Assembly: GCA_045130475.1 (NCBI GenBank) | Contig: JBGUPU010000012.1 | Span: 25,667 to 89,666 of the forward strand | Source: CAG-791 sp045130475 | GTDB lineage: Bacteria; Bacillota; Clostridia; Lachnospirales; Lachnospiraceae | Direction of reading: 5' to 3' | DNA: 64,000 nucleotides | Part shown: one piece after another, positions 1 to 7,532 of the stretch | How the letters are laid out: the number at the start of each line of letters is the position of its first letter | Numbering within the stretch: the stretch's first letter is position 1 | Position numbers and translations under genes: made by a program | Notes under the pieces: model-generated | What the model saw: only the letters and a program-made list of their open reading frames with translations | What the model was told of the DNA's origin: nothing | The model's database searches: none

Positions 1-118
1 CTTGGTACAATACAGACCGACTCGAAACTCGAGGCGTTTTTCGTGGCTTTTCCGCGAAAAACCCGAGTTCAACGGCGCGCGGCGCACGCGAAGCGTATTG
101 GAATCGCTGCGCGCAAGC

Positions 119-158
119 GTTACATGTCCACGCCCTTCGAGGGGGCGTGGACAGTAAC
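119..158. repeat. Long hairpin, possible dispersed repeat
   Basis: The arms GTTAC(a)TGTCCACGCCC and GGGCGTGGACAGTAAC pair almost perfectly around a short TTCGA loop. Related GGGCGTGACAGTAAC/GGGCGTGACTGTTA sequences occur at 31068-31082 and 59935-59948, which suggests a small dispersed palindromic repeat. There is no T-run, so it is not a typical terminator. Confidence 0.5.
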
Positions 159-196
159 GTGATTTTCTGTCCCGGATGGGGCATACCGGCTAATCC

Positions 197-226
197 TTGT
201 ACCCTGCGTCAGGCCGGTGCTATAAT
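197..226 (+). promoter_or_regulatory. Sigma-A promoter of the peroxiredoxin gene
   Basis: TTGTAC at 197-202, an 18-base spacer and TATAAT at 221-226 preceded by TGC (extended -10). The leader to the start codon is about 80 nt. Confidence 0.65.
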
Positions 227-311
227 ATGTGAGAACCTGCTGACTGACGTTGCGATCCTGCGCTGAAAAACAGGGATTTACATACGAGACACTTATATAG
301 GAGGAATAAGG

Positions 312-1019
312 ATGGCAGAAGAAACAACAAGGAACAATGCTCCGACAGAGAATTGTGATACATACACAGCTATGCCGCTGATCGGCGACAAGGCACCGGC
401 CTTCCGCGCGATGACAACAATGGGAAAATGCAATTTTCCCGAGGACTACAAAGGAAAGTGGGTGGTCTTTTTCTCTCACCCCGCGGACTTTACTCCTGTC
501 TGCACGACCGAGTTTATCGCCCTGGCAAGGCGCTCGGAGGAATTCCGTGCCCTCAACACGGAGCTCCTGGGCCTCTCGATCGACTCCCTGCACTCTCATC
601 TGGCATGGGCGGAGAGCATTGAGCATATCGATCTTGACGGAAAGGGAAAAGTGGAGATCCCCTTCCCGATCGTGGCGGATATCAGCATGAAAGTGGCCAA
701 ACAGTATGGCATGCTGCAGACTGTGGCCAGCACGCAGACTGTGCGCGCCGTCTTTATCATTGATCCCGATTCCGTCATCCGCGCCATTTTGTTCTATCCT
801 ATGTCCACCGGACGCAACATCGATGAGATCAAGCGGATCGTCCTCTCCCTGCAGAAACATGACGCCGACAACGTCTCGACACCTGCGGACTGGACTCCGG
901 GCAGCGATGTGGTGATGCCCGCCCCTCTGACCCTGGAAATTGCCAAGGGCAGACTGGCGGATTCCGATGAATCCCTGAAAAAATACAGCTGGTATCTCAC
1001 TATGAAGAAAGAGAGCTGA
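312..1019 (+). CDS. 1-Cys peroxiredoxin (Prx6 subfamily)
   Basis: Thiol peroxidase that reduces peroxides in the cytosol. The 235-residue protein has the peroxidatic motif DFTPVCTTEF with Cys64, the thioredoxin-fold hydrophobic core around it, and the C-terminal extension starting near TPADWTPG that marks the Prx6-type subfamily. No cysteine follows Cys64, so a 1-Cys mechanism is likely; the other cysteines (15 and 40) are upstream. The start is backed by AGGAGGAATAAGG just before the ATG. The gene is monocistronic: it has its own promoter at 197-226 and a strong terminator directly downstream. Next to an Hsp20 gene it suggests a small oxidative/protein stress cluster, although each gene has its own promoter. 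Confidence 0.93.
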   Translation: MAEETTRNNAPTENCDTYTAMPLIGDKAPAFRAMTTMGKCNFPEDYKGKWVVFFSHPADFTPVCTTEFIALARRSEEFRALNTELLGLSIDSLHSHLAWAESIEHIDLDGKGKVEIPFPIVADISMKVAKQYGMLQTVASTQTVRAVFIIDPDSVIRAILFYPMSTGRNIDEIKRIVLSLQKHDADNVSTPADWTPGSDVVMPAPLTLEIAKGRLADSDESLKKYSWYLTMKKES

Positions 1020-1063
1020 ATGATAGCAGCAGTTATATAGCAGTTATAAAGACAGCAGAGGGG

Positions 1064-1105
1064 CTCCCTTCCCGGCAGAATGCCGGGGAGGGAGTTTATT
1101 TTTTG
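1064..1105 (+). terminator. Rho-independent terminator of the peroxiredoxin gene
   Basis: Stem CTCCCTTCCCGGCA / TGCCGGGGAGGGAG with a GAA loop, followed by TTTATTTTTT. Confidence 0.85.
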
Positions 1106-1129
1106 TTTATAATTTTTATAAATTATATA

Positions 1130-1158
1130 TTGACTATGTGTTCTATAAGGTGTATAAC
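1130..1158 (+). promoter_or_regulatory. Promoter of hsp20
   Basis: TTGACT at 1130-1135, a 17-base spacer and TATAAC at 1153-1158 preceded by TG. No CIRCE-type inverted repeat (TTAGCACTC-N9-GAGTGCTAA) was seen near it, so HrcA control is not indicated. Confidence 0.65.
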
Positions 1159-1262
1159 ATATATCGTAAAGAGAACAAAGGAAACAGTTGAAGGGAAAAA
1201 AGAATAAGTCGGAACAGTTCCGTCAAAGTCCCTCAGCTGATAAAAAGAAGGAGGTATACATT

Positions 1263-1709
1263 ATGTTCAGACCTACAGTTTTCACAAGAGACAATTTCTG
1301 GAGAAACCCTTTCTATGAATTTGACAGGATGTTCCCGGATTTCTGGACTGACAATACAGAGCTGGAGAAGAGCTTCTCCGGTTTTTCCACAGATGTTATG
1401 GAAAAAGACGGCAACTACATCCTGCAGGCTGAGCTTCCCGGCTTTGCCAAGGAGGATATCACCATCGATCTGAAGAACGATGTCCTGACCATCGCTGCTT
1501 CCCACAAGGAAGAGAAGAAGGAGGAGGACAAGGAGACCAAATATCTGCGCAGAGAGCGCAGGGAGAGCTCCTATTCCAGAAGCTTCCGCGTCGCCAATGT
1601 CACTCCCGAGGACATCTCCGCATCTTACGAGAACGGCGTCCTGGAGGTCACCTTCCCCAAGAGGGATAAACTTCCCGAGAAGGAAGCACAGCGCATCGCG
1701 ATCAAATAA
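1263..1709 (+). CDS. Hsp20/alpha-crystallin family small heat shock protein
   Basis: ATP-independent holdase that binds unfolding proteins in the cytosol. The ATG at 1263 is chosen because AAGGAGG lies just upstream; an in-frame ATG at 1188 would add 25 polar residues and has no RBS. The resulting 148-residue protein starts MFRPTVF. It has an aromatic N-terminal arm (about 1-40), the alpha-crystallin beta-sandwich (about 42-135) with ELPGF and the family signature NGVLEVTFPK near the end, and a C-terminal IAIK tail matching the I-x-I oligomerisation motif. A charged loop rich in E and K (KEEKKEEDKE) sits between strands, as in clostridial Hsp18. It stands alone, with its own promoter and a downstream hairpin. 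Confidence 0.93.
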   Translation: MFRPTVFTRDNFWRNPFYEFDRMFPDFWTDNTELEKSFSGFSTDVMEKDGNYILQAELPGFAKEDITIDLKNDVLTIAASHKEEKKEEDKETKYLRRERRESSYSRSFRVANVTPEDISASYENGVLEVTFPKRDKLPEKEAQRIAIK

Positions 1710-1781
1710 GTAACTGCTGAGGGTTCCGCTCGGAATGCGTACCGGCAGACGCAGAAGCCGGCAAGGGAACCTGAGAAGAGA

Positions 1782-1838
1782 ACCTGTTAAGAAAACGAAA
1801 ACCTGTTAAGAAAAACCTGTTAAGAAAAACCTGTTAAG
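1782..1838. repeat. Short tandem repeat ACCTGTTAAG x4
   Basis: Copies start at 1782, 1801, 1815 and 1829; the last three are spaced exactly 14 bases apart, with A-rich filler (GAAAA) between them. Slippage between copies is likely. Confidence 0.75.
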
Positions 1839-1883
1839 AAAACCAGATAACAGCTTTTGACTTTTACATTTCCTCTATAATCC

Positions 1884-1926
1884 AACTGCACGGACAGCCG
1901 GTTTCGGCTGCCCGTGCAGTTTGTCT
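1884..1926 (+). terminator. Terminator-like hairpin after hsp20
   Basis: The arms ACTGCACGGACAGCCG and CGGCTGCCCGTGCAGT pair around a GTTT loop, followed by TTTGTCTAT, a weak U-tract. Confidence 0.6.
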
Positions 1927-2011
1927 ATATAGATGTTCCGTATGCAGACAGATGTGCTATACTTTTTTATCATTGCGTTGATATATAAAGAATTCGCGGA
2001 GGAAGAAGTAT

Positions 2012-2626
2012 ATGCAAGACCAGATTCTGGAATGGGCAAAGGAGCTGCAGAGCATAGCGCAGGCAGGGCTTTTTTACGGAAGAGATGTTTACGACCGTGA
2101 GAGATATCAGCGGATCCGTGAGATCGCCGCGCAGATGCTGGCCATGCGGGCAGATCTTCCCATGGACAAAGCAGTCAGGATTTTCTGCTCGGATACCGGC
2201 TATCAGACGCCCAAGGTGGATTCGCGCGCAGCGATCTTCAGGGACGGCAGGATCCTGCTGGTGCAGGAAAATGACGGGCGCTGGTCCATGCCGGGCGGAT
2301 GGTGTGAATACAATCTTGCCCCTGCGGATAATGCCGTCAAGGAGGCAAAAGAGGAGGCGGGGGTCGACGTCACCGTTAAAAAACTGATCGCCGTCCATGA
2401 TAAAGACAAGCACAATCCCAAACCCTATCTCTTCGGAGTGATAAAAATCTTTTATCTGTGTGAATTGACCGGAGGGGAATTTGTCTCCAATATCGAGACC
2501 ACCGCCAGCGGCTTTTTCGGTCCGGACGAGCTCCCTGAGCTGGCGGAGGAAAAATGCAGCGCGGACCAGGTCAGGATGTGTTTTGAGGCCTGCACTTCGG
2601 AAAACTGGGTCGTTCAGTTTGACTGA
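2012..2626 (+). CDS. Nudix hydrolase with Nudix_N_2-type N-terminal domain
   Basis: Predicted pyrophosphohydrolase acting on a nucleoside-diphosphate-linked compound; the exact substrate is unknown. Residues 1-65 form the helical N-terminal domain seen in the clostridial ADP-ribose pyrophosphatase-like group (Nudix_N_2). The Nudix fold starts with KVDSRAAIF. The Nudix box lies at about 95-118 and ends in KEAKEEAGV, which keeps the catalytic EE pair, but Lys replaces the usual Arg and the GE element is changed to CEYNL. That variant recurs in this subfamily as far as I recall it. The length of 204 residues fits. The start is supported by GCGGAGGAAGAAG upstream. It is flanked by a hairpin upstream and by a separate promoter for the next gene, so it is probably monocistronic. 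Confidence 0.88.
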   Translation: MQDQILEWAKELQSIAQAGLFYGRDVYDRERYQRIREIAAQMLAMRADLPMDKAVRIFCSDTGYQTPKVDSRAAIFRDGRILLVQENDGRWSMPGGWCEYNLAPADNAVKEAKEEAGVDVTVKKLIAVHDKDKHNPKPYLFGVIKIFYLCELTGGEFVSNIETTASGFFGPDELPELAEEKCSADQVRMCFEACTSENWVVQFD

Positions 2627-2670
2627 CATGATCTCTGAAACGTATTTTATTGAATACAGATTGGATGAAT

Positions 2671-2721
2671 GTTGACATATCAACATTACCATGCTAAGAT
2701 GGCGGACGTTGACAAATCAAC
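2671..2721. promoter_or_regulatory. Two GTTGACAWATCAAC operator-like sites
   Basis: GTTGACATATCAAC (2671-2684) and GTTGACAAATCAAC (2708-2721) are both dyads of the form GTTGA-N4-TCAAC, with centres 37 bases apart. The first covers the -35 element of the degV promoter and the second lies at about the transcription start. The layout is typical of a repressor; the MarR-type regulator downstream (3740-4174) is the obvious candidate, by inference. Confidence 0.55.
2672..2700 (+). promoter_or_regulatory. Promoter of the degV-marR unit
   Basis: TTGACA at 2672-2677, a 17-base spacer and TAAGAT at 2695-2700 preceded by TGC. It overlaps the upstream dyad site. Confidence 0.75.
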
Positions 2722-2771
2722 AAATTAACAAATTATCAAATCTTGTATCGATGAATACGGAGGAAAGAGAA

Positions 2772-3614
2772 ATGTCCATTCGCATTATTACGGATTCAAC
2801 AGTAGATGCAGATGCATCCTATACAAAGAACTTTTCCATTGTCCCGATGACAGTAACGTTCGGAGAAAAAGAATACAAGGACGGCGTCGACCTGTCCAAG
2901 CAGGACTTTTACAAAAAACTGGAGTCCGGTGATGTACTTCCCAAGACAAGCCAGGCTTCGCCGGATGCCTTTGCGCAGGTATTCAGGACACTGGGCAGGG
3001 ACGAGGAGGCCATCGTGATCACGGTCACTTCCAGGCTTTCCGGCACCTACCAGAGCGCCAGGATCGCCGCGGAGGATTTGCCCAATGTTCGTGTTGTCGA
3101 CAGCCGGAATGTCTCGATCGGTTCCGGTGTCCTGGCTGAGTATGCGCAGAAGTGCGCTGACAAGGGGATGGGACTGGATGAATTGTTTGAGCACCTGATG
3201 CAGAAGCGTGACGAGATCTGCCTGGTAGCAAGGCTCGATACACTGGAGTATCTGAAAAAGGGAGGCAGGATCTCTGGGGCGACGGCTTTTGCAGGCAGTG
3301 TCTTGAATATCAAACCGGTCGTGACCATGAAGGACGGAGAGCTTGTCATGCTCGGCAAGGCAAGGGGATCCAAAAAGGCAAACAACTTACTTGTTGAGCA
3401 GACCGCAAAGAACGGCATCGATTATGACAATCCCGTGCTGCTGGGCTATACCGGTAACGACGACACAATGCTGCAGGAGTATATCGCTGACAGCCGCACC
3501 CTCTGGGAGGGAAAAGTGGATCATCTGGACATCGAGCAGCTCTGCAGTGTCATCGGAACCCATGCCGGTCCCGGTGCCGTGGCGATTGCTTTTTTCCGGA
3601 CAAATAAGGAATAA
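2772..3614 (+). CDS. DegV family fatty-acid-binding protein
   Basis: DegV proteins bind a single fatty acid; FakB members of the family present it to the kinase FakA for acyl-phosphate formation and phospholipid synthesis. The ATG at 2772 is preferred because GGAGGAAAG precedes it by a good distance; upstream in-frame ATGs at 2691 and 2751 lie in the promoter/operator region. The 280-residue protein has the N-terminal IITDST motif, the SQASP lipid-contact segment near residue 60, the TVTSRLSGTY motif, and the C-terminal GTHAGPGAVAIAF signature. No fakA partner is visible nearby. It has an operator-overlapped promoter and is followed by a MarR regulator 125 bases on, which suggests regulation by lipid or another small ligand; that is inference. 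Confidence 0.92.
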   Translation: MSIRIITDSTVDADASYTKNFSIVPMTVTFGEKEYKDGVDLSKQDFYKKLESGDVLPKTSQASPDAFAQVFRTLGRDEEAIVITVTSRLSGTYQSARIAAEDLPNVRVVDSRNVSIGSGVLAEYAQKCADKGMGLDELFEHLMQKRDEICLVARLDTLEYLKKGGRISGATAFAGSVLNIKPVVTMKDGELVMLGKARGSKKANNLLVEQTAKNGIDYDNPVLLGYTGNDDTMLQEYIADSRTLWEGKVDHLDIEQLCSVIGTHAGPGAVAIAFFRTNKE

Positions 3615-3739
3615 TTTTTTGATCATCGGACGCGCTGCGGGCTGTTGTCGAAGGGCATGTGTCCTGCCCCGGCTGCACAGCCGTCCCATTGCCGGATTCT
3701 TTCCCTGCCGGCAGCATTTCGTAAAGAAGGACTTCTCAC

Positions 3740-4174
3740 ATGACCAATCGCTTTGAACACTTTACGATGGATATTTTCAGCATTTCCAGATCCTGGAACC
3801 GGCTGGCAAACGAAGAAATGAAAAAGTACGGGCTGCGCGGAGCCTACGCCCTGTATCTGGTGGTGATCGAAAGCAGCGAAGGGCAGATCACTGCCGCAAA
3901 GCTGGCGGATCTGTGCCAGCGTGATAAAGCGGATGTCTCCCGCGCTATTGCCGCCTTCCAGAAAAAAGGGATCCTGGAGCCTTACGGGGAATCGAAATAC
4001 CGGGCCAGCCTGACCCTGACAGAGAAGGGAAAAGAACTGGCGGCGCAGATCAGCCGCCGCGCGGCCGAAATGATCGACCAGGCCGGGCAGGGGATTTCCG
4101 AAGAAATGCGTGAAAATATGTATCAATGCCTGGACAGCATCGCATTGAGGATGAGGGAGATCTGCGGATCCTGA
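3740..4174 (+). CDS. MarR family transcriptional regulator
   Basis: A 144-residue winged-helix regulator. The N-terminal helix (MTNRFEHFTMDIFSISRSWNR) is followed by the MarR DNA-binding core, with TAAKLADLCQRDKADVSRAI as helix-turn-helix and a wing near GILEPYGESKYRASLTLTEKG. MarR proteins act as dimers on short palindromes and usually release DNA when a small ligand binds. The start follows AAAGAAGGA. The gene lies 125 bases after degV on the same strand; the dyads at 2671-2721 ahead of degV are the best operator candidates. The target and ligand cannot be read from sequence. Confidence 0.88.
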   Translation: MTNRFEHFTMDIFSISRSWNRLANEEMKKYGLRGAYALYLVVIESSEGQITAAKLADLCQRDKADVSRAIAAFQKKGILEPYGESKYRASLTLTEKGKELAAQISRRAAEMIDQAGQGISEEMRENMYQCLDSIALRMREICGS

Positions 4175-4300
4175 AGCTTCATGAATGTGCCCGGAAAATG
4201 CTGTACAGTATTCTTTGACAGTATTTGTCTTGCCTTTTAGAGAAATCGGAGTAAGATAATGCATGTCTGATCAATACATGTACAGGGAGAAAAGCTGAAA

Positions 4301-4891
4301 ATGGACAGGTATATTCTTGCATCGCAGTCACCGCGCAGGAGAGAGCTGCTGCATCTGGTTTTGAACGAATATGAAGTGATCCCGGCGCAGGGAGAGGAAG
4401 TCGTGCACAGCACGGACCCCGCAGAGGTCGTGCAGGAACTCTCTCTTCAGAAGGCAATGGAAGTGGCAAAAAAGGTCCAGCCCTGTGAGGGAGACCGCAT
4501 CATCGTCATCGGAGCGGATACGGTGGTCGCAGTGGACGGGGAGATCCTGGGAAAGCCGGCAGATCACGCTGACGCTGCCCGGATGATCGGCATGATCCAG
4601 GGACGGGAGCATCACGTGTACACGGGAGTGACAGTGTGCAGCGTGGAGAAAGCCTCTGAGATCCGCTGTTTCTCCTTCAGTGAGGAGACGGCAGTGGATG
4701 TCTTTCCCATGAACCGGGGTGAGATCGAGGGATATGTTTCCCTCAGAGAGCCCTATGACAAGGCGGGAGCCTACGGGATCCAGGGAGCTTTCAGCGTCTT
4801 CATCCGCGGGATCCGCGGAGACTACAACAATGTCGTCGGCCTGCCGGTTGCGCGTCTGTATCACGAACTGGCGGCGCATGATCTGCTTTGA
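4301..4891 (+). CDS. maf: Maf family nucleoside triphosphate pyrophosphatase
   Basis: Hydrolyses non-canonical or pyrimidine nucleoside triphosphates (dTTP/UTP-type activity in YhdE-like members) to the monophosphate, a house-cleaning role; overproduction arrests septation in Bacillus. The 196-residue protein has the N-terminal ILASQSPRRRELL motif (S-x-SPRR phosphate binding), VIGADTVVAVDGEILGKP with the catalytic Asp, and the DKAGAYGIQG motif near residue 155. The start has CAGGGAGAA upstream. A weak promoter may be present (TTGACA at 4215-4220 with a poor TAGAGA -10). A convergent terminator separates it from the minus-strand thiolation gene. Confidence 0.93.
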   Translation: MDRYILASQSPRRRELLHLVLNEYEVIPAQGEEVVHSTDPAEVVQELSLQKAMEVAKKVQPCEGDRIIVIGADTVVAVDGEILGKPADHADAARMIGMIQGREHHVYTGVTVCSVEKASEIRCFSFSEETAVDVFPMNRGEIEGYVSLREPYDKAGAYGIQGAFSVFIRGIRGDYNNVVGLPVARLYHELAAHDLL

Positions 4892-4931
4892 TGACATGAT
4901 TTTTTGATGACATGATTTATTGTGATTAAAT

Positions 4932-4970
4932 AAAACCCGGATGAGCACCAACGTGCCCGTCCGGGTTTTC
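4932..4970. terminator. Bidirectional terminator between maf and the ttcA-like gene
   Basis: AAAACCCGGA pairs with TCCGGGTTTT, with an inner GCAC/GTGC pair around CAAC. The A/T flanks serve both strands of this convergent gene pair. Confidence 0.8.
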
Positions 4971-4991
4971 GTTATCAGAAAATATTCAGGG

Positions 4992-5873
4992 TCAGTAATC
5001 CTCGAGGAAACTGTGCCTTTCTCCATTGATCTTGTAGCCAAGGACCTTGTTGAGAACAACGTTCTCCGTGGCACGGAAGAGATTGCTCTCCACCTGGGGG
5101 ATGGTCTTTGCCAGGGATGCGATCAGCCGTTTGGTCTCCAGGCGCTTGGAGGCGGAGGGCTCGTCCGAAATGCCCTCCTGGGCCAGGGACTCGGTGAAGC
5201 GGCAGGCACACTGCAGAAAACGCAGTCCGTTGTGGTCCCGCCAGCGGATGATGTCTTTTTCCCGGATCAGGTACATGGGGCGGATCAGCTCCATGCCCTC
5301 GAAATTGGTGCTTCGGAGCTTGGGCATCATGCCCTGGTACTGGCCTGAATACAGCATGCCCATGAGAATGGTCTCGATGACATCGTCGTAGTGGTGCCCC
5401 AGGGCAATCTTGTTGCAGCCGTGCTCCTTGGCGAAGCGGTAGAGATAGCCGCGGCGCATGCGGGCGCACAGATAACAGGGGGACTTTTCGATGGTGTAGA
5501 CGGCGTCGAAGATATTGGTGTCGCAGATCTCGACGGGGATGCCGAGCAGGTCCGCGTTCTTCTCGATGAGCTGTCTGTTTTCAGAGAGATACCCGGGATC
5601 CATGCTCAGAAAGACCAGGGAAAAGGGGAATTTGTTGTGGCGCTTGAGCTCCTGAAAGAGCTTGGCCATCAGCATGGAGTCCTTGCCCCCGGAAATGCAG
5701 ACCGCGATCCGGTCGCCTTCCTCCACAAGCTGATACTGCACGACCGCCTTCTCAAAGCGGCCGACCAGATCGTGTTTGAAGGTCCTGCGCAGGGTCTTGT
5801 CCACGTCGCTCCTGTATTTTTCAACATCCAGACCGGGCTGGTAGATATCTATGTTTCTGTAATCAGTATTCAT
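4992..5873 (-). CDS. TtcA-like tRNA thiolation ATPase (PP-loop, Fe-S type)
   Basis: Predicted ATP-dependent tRNA sulfurtransferase of the TtcA/TilS superfamily; TtcA makes 2-thiocytidine at position 32 of tRNA. The PP-loop motif CISGGKDSMLMAKL is at about residues 59-72 of the 293-residue protein. The SPCYLCARMRRG segment holds the CxxC pair and CRF supplies a further cysteine, which fits a 4Fe-4S TtcA-type enzyme. GHHYDDVIET is the conserved second ATP/tRNA motif. The ATG at 5873 is chosen; a TTG at 5906 would lie inside a terminator stem. The RBS is poor (AAAAAAGAAAAT). It is transcribed leftward, downstream of the pyrBI terminator, so it either relies on read-through or has an unseen promoter. 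Confidence 0.85.
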   Translation of the reverse strand: MNTDYRNIDIYQPGLDVEKYRSDVDKTLRRTFKHDLVGRFEKAVVQYQLVEEGDRIAVCISGGKDSMLMAKLFQELKRHNKFPFSLVFLSMDPGYLSENRQLIEKNADLLGIPVEICDTNIFDAVYTIEKSPCYLCARMRRGYLYRFAKEHGCNKIALGHHYDDVIETILMGMLYSGQYQGMMPKLRSTNFEGMELIRPMYLIREKDIIRWRDHNGLRFLQCACRFTESLAQEGISDEPSASKRLETKRLIASLAKTIPQVESNLFRATENVVLNKVLGYKINGERHSFLEDY

Positions 5874-5894
5874 ATTTTCTTTTTTAAAAAATTT

Positions 5895-5926
5895 CAAAAA
5901 ACGCAAGACTCGCGAGAGAGTCTTGC
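5895..5926 (-). terminator. Minus-strand terminator after pyrI
   Basis: GCAAGACT-CTCTCGCG-AGTCTTGC hairpin followed on the minus strand by GTTTTTTG. It ends the pyrBI transcript just before the ttcA-like gene. Confidence 0.75.
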
Positions 5927-5995
5927 GCGATGAAGCGGGTTTCCTTTTTTAAGCGCGTATCCCATGACTGAAGTCACGGGTGCTGCGCGATGAAG
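5925..5995. repeat. GCGCGATGAAG direct repeats flanking a CCCATGACTGAAGTCACGGG hairpin
   Basis: GCGCGATGAAG occurs at 5925-5935 and again at 5985-5995, exactly 60 bases apart. Between them 5961-5980 forms a hairpin (CCCATGACT/AGTCACGGG). Related CTTCATCGCG sequences occur at 16325-16334 and TTTCATCGCGCA at 30693-30704, each next to another hairpin. It looks like a small dispersed repeat family. Confidence 0.55.
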
Positions 5996-6001
5996 AATCA
6001 A

Positions 6002-6442
6002 TTACCACTCGATTTCCTGCTCGGTGTACTTTTCGTCGCAATAGCGGCAGCGGTAGATATTGCGGCGGGAATCGGCGAGATAGAACATGTGCTGGACACC
6101 CTGCTCAATGGAGGTGATACAGCGGGGGTTGGTGCACTTAATGACATTTTTGACTTCTTTGGGAAGTGAGATCCTCTTTTTTTCGACGAGTTCGCCGCCC
6201 TTGATGATATTGACGGTGACGTCGGGATCGATGAAAGCGATGACATCCAGGTCGATCGTGTGCGCGTCGGTCTCGATCTTGAGGATATCTTTCTTGCCCA
6301 TGGCGTTGCTGCGGGCATTCTTGATGATGGCAACGGTGCAGTCCAGCTTGTTGAGTTCCAGATAATGGTAGATCAGCATGCTCTTTCCTGCCTGGATGTG
6401 ATCGAGCACGATTCCGTTTTCAATTTTTCCTACATTCAGCAT
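6002..6442 (-). CDS. pyrI: Aspartate carbamoyltransferase regulatory subunit
   Basis: Non-catalytic subunit of class B aspartate transcarbamylase. It binds CTP/ATP and transmits feedback control of pyrimidine synthesis to PyrB. The ATG at 6442 (MLNVGKIENG) follows AAAGGAG at good spacing; a longer in-frame opening up to 6616 overlaps pyrB and has no family similarity. In the 146-residue protein the N-terminal nucleotide-binding domain is about 1-95 (GIVLDHI at 10-16) and the C-terminal zinc domain holds Cys103, Cys108, Cys132 and Cys135 in the expected spacing. It lies 28 bases after pyrB, so the two subunits are co-expressed, and a terminator follows. Confidence 0.95.
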   Translation of the reverse strand: MLNVGKIENGIVLDHIQAGKSMLIYHYLELNKLDCTVAIIKNARSNAMGKKDILKIETDAHTIDLDVIAFIDPDVTVNIIKGGELVEKKRISLPKEVKNVIKCTNPRCITSIEQGVQHMFYLADSRRNIYRCRYCDEKYTEQEIEW

Positions 6443-6470
6443 GTTATTCTCCTTTCCGGAAGGCCTTGAA

Positions 6471-7433
6471 TTACAGGGGAAGTTTTCCGGTGCCTTCTTC
6501 GATGATGCTGCCGTCGTCGCCGACCTTGATCCCGAGCAGGGCAAGGATGAGAGCCATACGGACGTAGACGCCGTACTGGACCTGGCGGAAATAGGCGGCG
6601 CGGGGATCATTGTCAACCTCGACAGCGATCTCGTTCACGCGGGGAAGGGGATGGAGGACAAACATGTCGTTCTTTGCCCTGCGCATGATCTTTCTGGTCA
6701 GGATATAGAAATCTTTCAGGCGGATGTAGTCTTCTTCATTGAAGAAGCGTTCGCGCTGAACACGGGTCATGTAGAGGATATCCAGACGGCCGATGACGCT
6801 GTCCAGACGGATGCATTCCTCATAGGGGATGCCCTTTTCATCGAGAAGGTCAATGACGTAGTCAGGGATCCGCAGCTCATTGGGAGAGATGAAAATAAAG
6901 CGCACGCCCTGATAGCGGGACATAGCTTCGATCAGGGAGTGTACGGTGCGGCCGAACTTGAGGTCGCCGCAGAGGCCGATGGTCATGTTGTTGAGCCGCT
7001 TTTTCAGGGAGCGGATCGTCATCAGGTCCGTCAGCGTCTGTGTGGGATGCTGGTGTCCTCCGTCGCCGCAGTTGATGATCGGGATGCGGGAGGCCTGTTT
7101 CGCAACCATGGCCGCGCCTTCTTTGGGATGGCGGATGGCGGCGATGTCGGCAAAGCAGGAGACGGTGCGGATGGTATCCGCAATGCTCTCGCCCTTGGAG
7201 ACAGAGGAGCTGTTCGCGTCCGAGAAACCCATGGTGGCTCCGCCCATGTTCAGCATGGCAGTCTCAGTGCTCAGCCTTGTGCGGGTGGAGGGTTCATAGA
7301 AGAGTGTCGCCAGTTTCTTTCCGCGGCACGCATTTGCGTATTTTTGCGGATTTGCTTCAATATCTGCCGCAGTGTCGAAAAGTTGATCGAGTTCACTTAC
7401 AGAAAAATCCAGAGGTGTCAGAATATGGCGCAT
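6471..7433 (-). CDS. pyrB: Aspartate carbamoyltransferase catalytic subunit
   Basis: Condenses carbamoyl phosphate with aspartate to N-carbamoylaspartate, the committed step of pyrimidine synthesis, as trimers held by PyrI. The 320-residue protein has the carbamoyl-phosphate site STRTR at 49-53, GDGGHQHPTQTL in the middle, the GDLKFGRTVHS motif, and HPLPRVNEIAVEVD with the DPRAAYFRQ loop near the C-terminus. The start is supported by AAAGGAGTG. pyrI follows at once on the same strand. The 99 bases upstream show no PyrR-type attenuator that I could recognise. Confidence 0.96.
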   Translation of the reverse strand: MRHILTPLDFSVSELDQLFDTAADIEANPQKYANACRGKKLATLFYEPSTRTRLSTETAMLNMGGATMGFSDANSSSVSKGESIADTIRTVSCFADIAAIRHPKEGAAMVAKQASRIPIINCGDGGHQHPTQTLTDLMTIRSLKKRLNNMTIGLCGDLKFGRTVHSLIEAMSRYQGVRFIFISPNELRIPDYVIDLLDEKGIPYEECIRLDSVIGRLDILYMTRVQRERFFNEEDYIRLKDFYILTRKIMRRAKNDMFVLHPLPRVNEIAVEVDNDPRAAYFRQVQYGVYVRMALILALLGIKVGDDGSIIEEGTGKLPL

Positions 7434-7532
7434 TTACACTCCTTTCTTTATAAGATGGCTCAAAGCGTATTAACCGTTTGCGAGTGTGCCGGCGGGGCAG
7501 AAAGGCTGTCAAATCCCTGTCACCGGCTGTGC

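Larger units (their letters stand above)
1..311. other. Non-coding left edge with hairpins
   Basis: No convincing gene was found here. There is an imperfect inverted repeat around 34-62 (GTTTTTCG/CGAAAAAC) and a strong hairpin at 119-158. The peroxiredoxin promoter follows. A minus-strand open frame across 120-860 is only the antisense of the peroxiredoxin gene. Confidence 0.6.
1710..2011. other. Intergenic region with tandem repeats and a hairpin
   Basis: No gene was seen. It contains four copies of ACCTGTTAAG (1782-1838) and a terminator-like hairpin (1884-1926). Confidence 0.6.

Noticed and set aside
5874..5906. Earlier TTG start for the ttcA-like gene
   Set aside because: The TTG lies in the stem of the pyrI terminator and the extra residues have no family match; ATG at 5873 is used.
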